This document shows positions 59,568 to 64,000 of a stretch of DNA of 64,000 nt, in pieces. A program made the position numbers and the translations under genes. The DNA lies in assembly GCF_000346465.2 (NCBI RefSeq), contig NC_034009.1, positions 43,384,649-43,448,648 on the forward strand. Reading direction: 5' to 3'. Under the pieces are notes generated by a model. It ran no database searches. It was not told where the DNA came from and saw only the letters and a list, made by a program, of their open reading frames with translations. The stretch's first letter is position 1. Every line of letters begins with the position of its first letter. This stretch comes from Prunus persica. Taxonomy: Eukaryota; Streptophyta; Magnoliopsida; Rosales; Rosaceae.

Positions 59568-60206
59568 TAACCTGAGCAGAGTAAAGATAAAGCTAAGTGT
59601 CGCTTGGTGGGTTAAATCAAATGACAAGACAGGCAGGACCTGTATCATAGGCCATCCTCCTCCACATAAAAATAAAATAAAACTCCCTTCTTGTTTTTTC
59701 GTTTGTAGCCTGACACGGAATAAAAGCTTTTGTATTTCCATAAAAAGGACAAATTCAATTTTAATCCTTTACTTTCTTTTACAAAAGCCAGCCAGCGGCA
59801 GCAGCCATTTCTCTCTCTCATTCTCTTAGTTTTTCTGGACACACCAAAACTTCAGACCTGAAACCTCCCAACGAAGGTAAACATTAAACAAAGGGAGGAA
59901 AACCCAGAATTTAATTAATTAAATAATTGATTAATTGATGGTTTTCCCTCTTTCTCCTCGTCATCTTCTTCATCTTCTTCTTCCTCATCTTCTTCTTCTT
60001 TGTGCTTTGGTACTCTAGGCATGTTGTTGTGAACTCGTGACCTATTTTGGTTGGTGGGTTTTTCTGGGTTTTGTTCACTCAGATCTGGGGGCCATTGAAT
60101 GTTTAAAATTGAGAAGAAACTCAGAAAATATTGTGTAGTTTTTTAATGTATGGAACATAATAATATATATGAAAAGTGGTTGGTTTGAATTTTTTTTGAA
60201 GGGGGG
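59568..60206 (+). promoter_or_regulatory. MADS gene 3 promoter and 5'UTR with intron
   Basis: Shares TAACCTGAGCAGAGTAAAG, GGACCTGTATCATAGGCCAT and the CT-rich leader with genes 1 and 2. The upstream part of the shared promoter is displaced by the Harbinger/Cassandra insertion. A 5'UTR donor (CGAAG|GTAAAC) lies near 59876. Confidence 0.65.
59738..59748 (+). promoter_or_regulatory. CArG-like box with one extra A (CCATAAAAAGG)
   Basis: Equivalent position to the perfect boxes of genes 1 and 2 (469 bp before the ATG) but has seven A/T bases between CC and GG, which should weaken a canonical CArG site. Confidence 0.5.
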
Positions 60207-60397
60207 ATGGTGAAGATGATGAGGAAGAAGATCAAGATCAAGAAGATTGATTACTTGCCTGCAAGGCAGGTGACCTTCTCAAAGAGGAGAAGAGGGATCT
60301 TCAAGAAAGCTGCAGAGCTATCTGTTCTGTGTGAATCTAAGGTGGCAGTTGTCATATTTTCTGCTACTGGCAAACTTTTTGATTATTCCAGCTCAAG
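60207..60397 (+). CDS. DAM-like: SVP/DAM-type MADS-box gene 3, exon 1 only (runs off window)
   Basis: Exon 1 (191 nt, same length and phase as gene 2) starts [20 protein letters not shown] and ends at SSS with donor GGTACC. The MADS domain is intact in frame but has Lys where genes 1 and 2 have Glu ([10 protein letters not shown]). From 60398 to the end is intron 1, recognisable by blocks shared with genes 1 and 2 (for example 63757-63920 and 63930-64000). Exon 2 (KDV.ERY) is not reached in the window. Whether the complete gene is intact cannot be told. Confidence 0.9.
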
Positions 60398-60986
60398 GTA
60401 CCAACAACATACCTTATAATTCTTTTGACTTTTCCTTCCTTGAAAAATAACCGATATGATGTCTCTGAAGTCTGACTTGTCCTCTCTCTGTGGGTGAGAG
60501 AGGGAGAGAAAGATCTTCTAAGATTCAGCCATTTGGGTCAAAATATATTTGGAGGAGAAGGGTACCTTTATGGAATTTTTTATTTTTATTTTTTCCTGAA
60601 ATTCCATGGTTTGATTTGAACTGTGGTCTAGAATGCAAATAAATAAAAAAAGGAGAATTAAAAAGAAGAAGAAGAGAGAGAGAGAGAGACTGTATTTCAA
60701 AGGGACTATTTCGAGGATTACTACCTTATACCTCAGGAAAGTAAAGTTTACTATTGATTAAGACAACTGCTAGCTAGGTGTCCCCAGTTTGAGAAACATT
60801 ATTTTATTAGGAAATGATTGAAACCTTAAATTTAATTGTTCCCCTACCAGAGACACGGGATGTTAGACCATCAATCAAATCATATACTTAAACAAAAATA
60901 CATATCACAAATTCTAGATTCACAGTCTGACCACATAAAATGATAAATAGTCTATCTAGTAAGAGAGTATTTTACACTTTACCCCA

Positions 60987-61009
60987 TATATATATATATA
61001 TATATATAC
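60987..61009 (+). repeat. AT microsatellite in gene 3 intron 1
   Basis: About 11 TA units. Confidence 0.9.
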
Positions 61010-61234
61010 ATATGGTAAAGATAGTGGTGGGTTGTGTCCGAAAAGGTGTCCTTCATTCTCCCCACCTAAACTAAAAAATGCCAATAAATTAATGCGGTTA
61101 CAATTTGCTAGGTTACAAAAATTGAATTATATGATTTGTAGTTTTCTTACTAGGAATAAAGTGATATGATGATAACTAGGGAATTCATCATTGAAGCATT
61201 GAAGACTTTCAGCAGGAATATGCATCCTTGCTCT

Positions 61235-61395
61235 CAAGTATGAGAAAGAATTTCATGAAATGGGGATAACATTATTTTGTTATCCCCGGCCAATAAAGTT
61301 ATGACACTCGTGATAACACTTCTACGTGGCATACTATTATTGGTTAGGGATAGCAAAACAATGCTATCCTTGTTGCAACTAAGTTTTTCTCCTCG
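61235..61395. repeat. insertion of about 150 bp in gene 3 intron 1
   Basis: Genes 1 and 2 read CTCAAGTAGGGCAATGG or similar here. Gene 3 has extra DNA containing GGGGATAACATTATTTTGTTATCCCC and a related GGATAGCAAAACAATGCTATCC, so it is built of hairpin motifs, probably a MITE. Confidence 0.5.
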
Positions 61396-62994
61396 AGTAG
61401 GGCAATGGGTGGTGGAGCTATGACCATAACATGTTTTTGCCATGAATACATGCAAGATCGTGTTAAAACCTACTTTCATAATCAGATGTGCATGCGTGAG
61501 AGGAAGGAAAGGGAGAGAGGGTGAGAATGAAATGTTAACTATGGAATAAGAGTTTAAATAAGGTCATGCATCCTTTCAGTTAACAAAATTAATTGCACAT
61601 AGTAAGCGCTGATAATTTATATTAAATATTTTAAAAAAAAAACTAGAAATACCACCTCTAAATGTCTATTGTGTGGAATTAACGATTTTTTTTAATATAT
61701 AAAAAGTTATTATAAGTGGCCTTTATATATATAAAAAAAGCCTTGAGACAAATGGAGGTCTCAGTTAAATACTAATGGCAATTTGTAATTAATTTCATTT
61801 AAAAGTTATTTTTCTAGGTTTCCGGGGCCTAACTGACATGTTATATGCAAAGCTACTACTAGTTCGTCTACTTTTTATTTTTTATTTTAAAAGTTTCTCT
61901 AAATTGCAGTCCGTGTTTCCGTTTGAGCATATGTACAAGTTACCCTGTTTCCATACAGAGTACTTGCAACCAAAACAAAAACCATAAAACGACTTTACTG
62001 TAATCAATATACATTGAAACTAAACAAGAATAAAAGTGTAGTTCTTTAGCCTTAGATTTTACTTTACATTATTTTTCTAACTGTAATTTAGAAGCTTAGA
62101 AAAGTATTCCTCTACTTACGTTATACTAAATTTTCGAAAAATTTATTAGTAATGTGCTGCTGAAAGTCATCGAAAAAACTATGATGCTAAAGCAAATGAT
62201 TCATTACTAGTAAAGTGTCATATAGGTATTCTCGAAACTCCAAAGTCATAAGTGAAGTTTAATCAATAATACAAAATTGTTTCAGTTTTCATTTCTGTGT
62301 TCATGAAACTCATCCATTGTTATAGTTTTGTTTTAAGATGTTTTGTTCATATTTTTATTTTTTGAAACTCTTAAGGGCTTGGAGAGGCCATGTTAACACA
62401 GGATATAGCATATGTTGTCTATTCTTAGTCATAGCAAATTGTATATACTGACATGCTTAAGAACCTTAGCCACTTGCACTAAGTTTTCCTTTATAGGAGA
62501 TCATTCCTCTTCCCCATTTAGTAGGTTCACCACTTCATAGTAGATCATCTTCTTCCCATTTTAGTAGGTTCACCATTTCAATTGCATCTGTCTAACTAGT
62601 TCGGGATGTAAACTAAAGTTGTAGGGTTTTCCAAGGGCATGTTTCTCTGGAACCACTAGAGAGCGCCCAACGTTTGCTCTTGTCAAGGTTTGGTTGCAAA
62701 GCTGCATCGTAGCTTTGCCAAATTTAGAATCCACATTGTATAACGAGATATTATATTTATCTCGTTATTCTTTCTCCTAGTAATAAGGTAAACTCCTTGG
62801 TCATCTTCAGTTTAAACAAGCGCTTCATCAAATACTATTGTTGCATCACACATGGCTTTCTCATACATCTCGGATAGAGTCATCATCAATGCATAAGTAG
62901 TCTCGACGCCTCACTTCATTCGTAAGCGTCAATTGGATAGCTGCAAAGGCCATACCATCAAGCTCATCCCATTCCTCTTGTTCCCTGTCCTTAG

Positions 62995-63200
62995 GTTTTT
63001 ATTTTTTTATTTTTTATTTTAAGATAAAGGAACATAGAGTTTCTTGAGATTGAGGTAATTCTCGATGTGAGAACTCCGAAGCAAGAAATCTCTACCATCA
63101 AACTTGTCTACTTTCTTCTCAACGTTGTCGACGCTCATTGTTCGCACATAAAATGCCAAGTTCTGATACCAGTTAGGAAATCTATCTCTTGATTCCATAA
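62995..63200 (-). pseudogene. Ty1-copia gag start and primer site relic in gene 3 intron 1
   Basis: On the minus strand a primer-binding-like AACTGGTATCAGAACTTGGC (about 63172-63153) precedes ATGAGCGTCGAC (63137), which opens MSVDNVEKKVDKFDGRDF and IENYLNLKKLYVPLS, the typical N-terminus of copia gag. Only the start remains; sequence from 63175 to about 63740 could be its LTR. Confidence 0.6.
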
Positions 63201-64000
63201 AAGAACAAGTGTGAAACAATATAAACGCGATCGAGAAAGACGAAAGTAAGCAAACACACAAGACAAGAATTTGTTGACGAGATTCACTCTATATGAGCTA
63301 AGCTCCCAAGTTGCTAAAGATTCACCATATAAGTGGAAGGGAAAAACAAAATTAAAGTAAATGGACGGGTTGAGAATCTTGTGTAGCCAAGTTAGGCACG
63401 ATACAACCAGAAGGTATTTGGATGGGCAAGCACCAATTGTGGTGGACAAGAAAACGAGTTACCGACCTAGCTCATTTCGTTATACCTAAGTGAGAGCATG
63501 ATGCGCTTTGCAAGTTATGGACACAATTTTTTAGGGAGAGCTAAGCATTGTTTATATGGAAATCCATCTAATATCGTTCAAATTAGTTGTGGTAGAATAT
63601 TAGACAGCTTAAACATTTAGAGCGTTTAATGATTTCTTCGCCATATTTGAGGTTAAACACGTGGAGAACTTGTTTTGGATAAAGTATACACGGAAAATGT
63701 ATAAATTATGAAATAATATAATTGTAAAAATCCTTATGAGTAAGGATCCTGATTCACAAGGGTGCAAAATGCATTTGACCCTGAATTTTTTCCAATACGT
63801 TTGGCATATATGGCCTACATAGATTCAACCATCCACTGACTAAAAAGGGGACAACTAAAGATAACATGATTCAAAGCGTATTGCAATGAGGTCCAGAGTT
63901 GATGTGAGAGGAACTGTGACTAAGATTTTTGAGGCCCACTCCTTATTAGTTGACTTGATATGGTCTCACGTCGGTTTGCCTTGTGTTCTAAAATATCTCA

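Overview
This is a plant nuclear window. It has spliced genes with GT-AG introns, AT-rich intergenic DNA, and many plant transposon families (Cassandra and other TRIMs, Ty1-copia and Ty3-gypsy relics, PIF/Harbinger, CACTA-like and other MITEs, tRNA-derived SINEs). The most diagnostic content is a head-to-tail array of SVP-clade MADS-box genes of the DORMANCY-ASSOCIATED MADS-BOX (DAM) type. With the Cassandra elements this points to Rosaceae. Whether it is Prunus or an apple/pear-type genome cannot be settled from this window.

Layout. 0-4 kb: a minus-strand chloroplast-type beta-carbonic anhydrase (nine coding exons, 296 aa) and a minus-strand bHLH transcription factor (two exons, 238 aa). 4-9.8 kb: repeat-derived DNA without a convincing gene. 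9.8-15 kb: a minus-strand PWWP-domain gene in which a block of about 1.76 kb carrying seven coding exons is tandemly duplicated with reading frame preserved. 15-26.6 kb: a repeat zone with a diverged tandem duplication. Its second copy was split by a 4,050-bp PIF/Harbinger transposon with clear termini, a TAA target duplication, an intact DD35E transposase and a MYB/SANT-like second gene carrying one in-frame stop. 27.2-28.1 kb: a minus-strand J-domain protein with a C-terminal AT-hook. 28.5-32 kb: a small MITE, a SINE and a gypsy pol relic split by a solo Cassandra LTR.

32-64 kb is the DAM array, all on the plus strand. Gene 1 (235 aa, CDS 32996-40215) and gene 2 (240 aa, CDS 42031-47654) each resolve into eight coding exons with matching phases. 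Gene 3 shows exon 1 (60207-60397), and its long first intron runs off the window. The three share promoter sequence, a CArG-like box about 430-470 bp before the ATG, a 5'UTR intron, a GA microsatellite early in intron 1, and other intron 1 blocks. Comparing paralogues gives empty sites for several insertions: a TRIM in gene 1 intron 1, a MITE in gene 1 intron 4, and a small insertion in gene 3 intron 1. Between genes 2 and 3 lie a copia relic, a truncated TRIM, a three-unit tandem repeat, a calmodulin-like pseudogene, a GTG-rich tract, a long foldback element, another copia relic, and a Harbinger-type MITE that holds a full Cassandra element just upstream of gene 3.

In related plants DAM proteins act as repressors in bud dormancy. 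Here both complete proteins end in an LxLxL (EAR-type) motif. The array therefore looks like a set of recent duplicates that differ in transposon load, promoter insertions and small coding changes.
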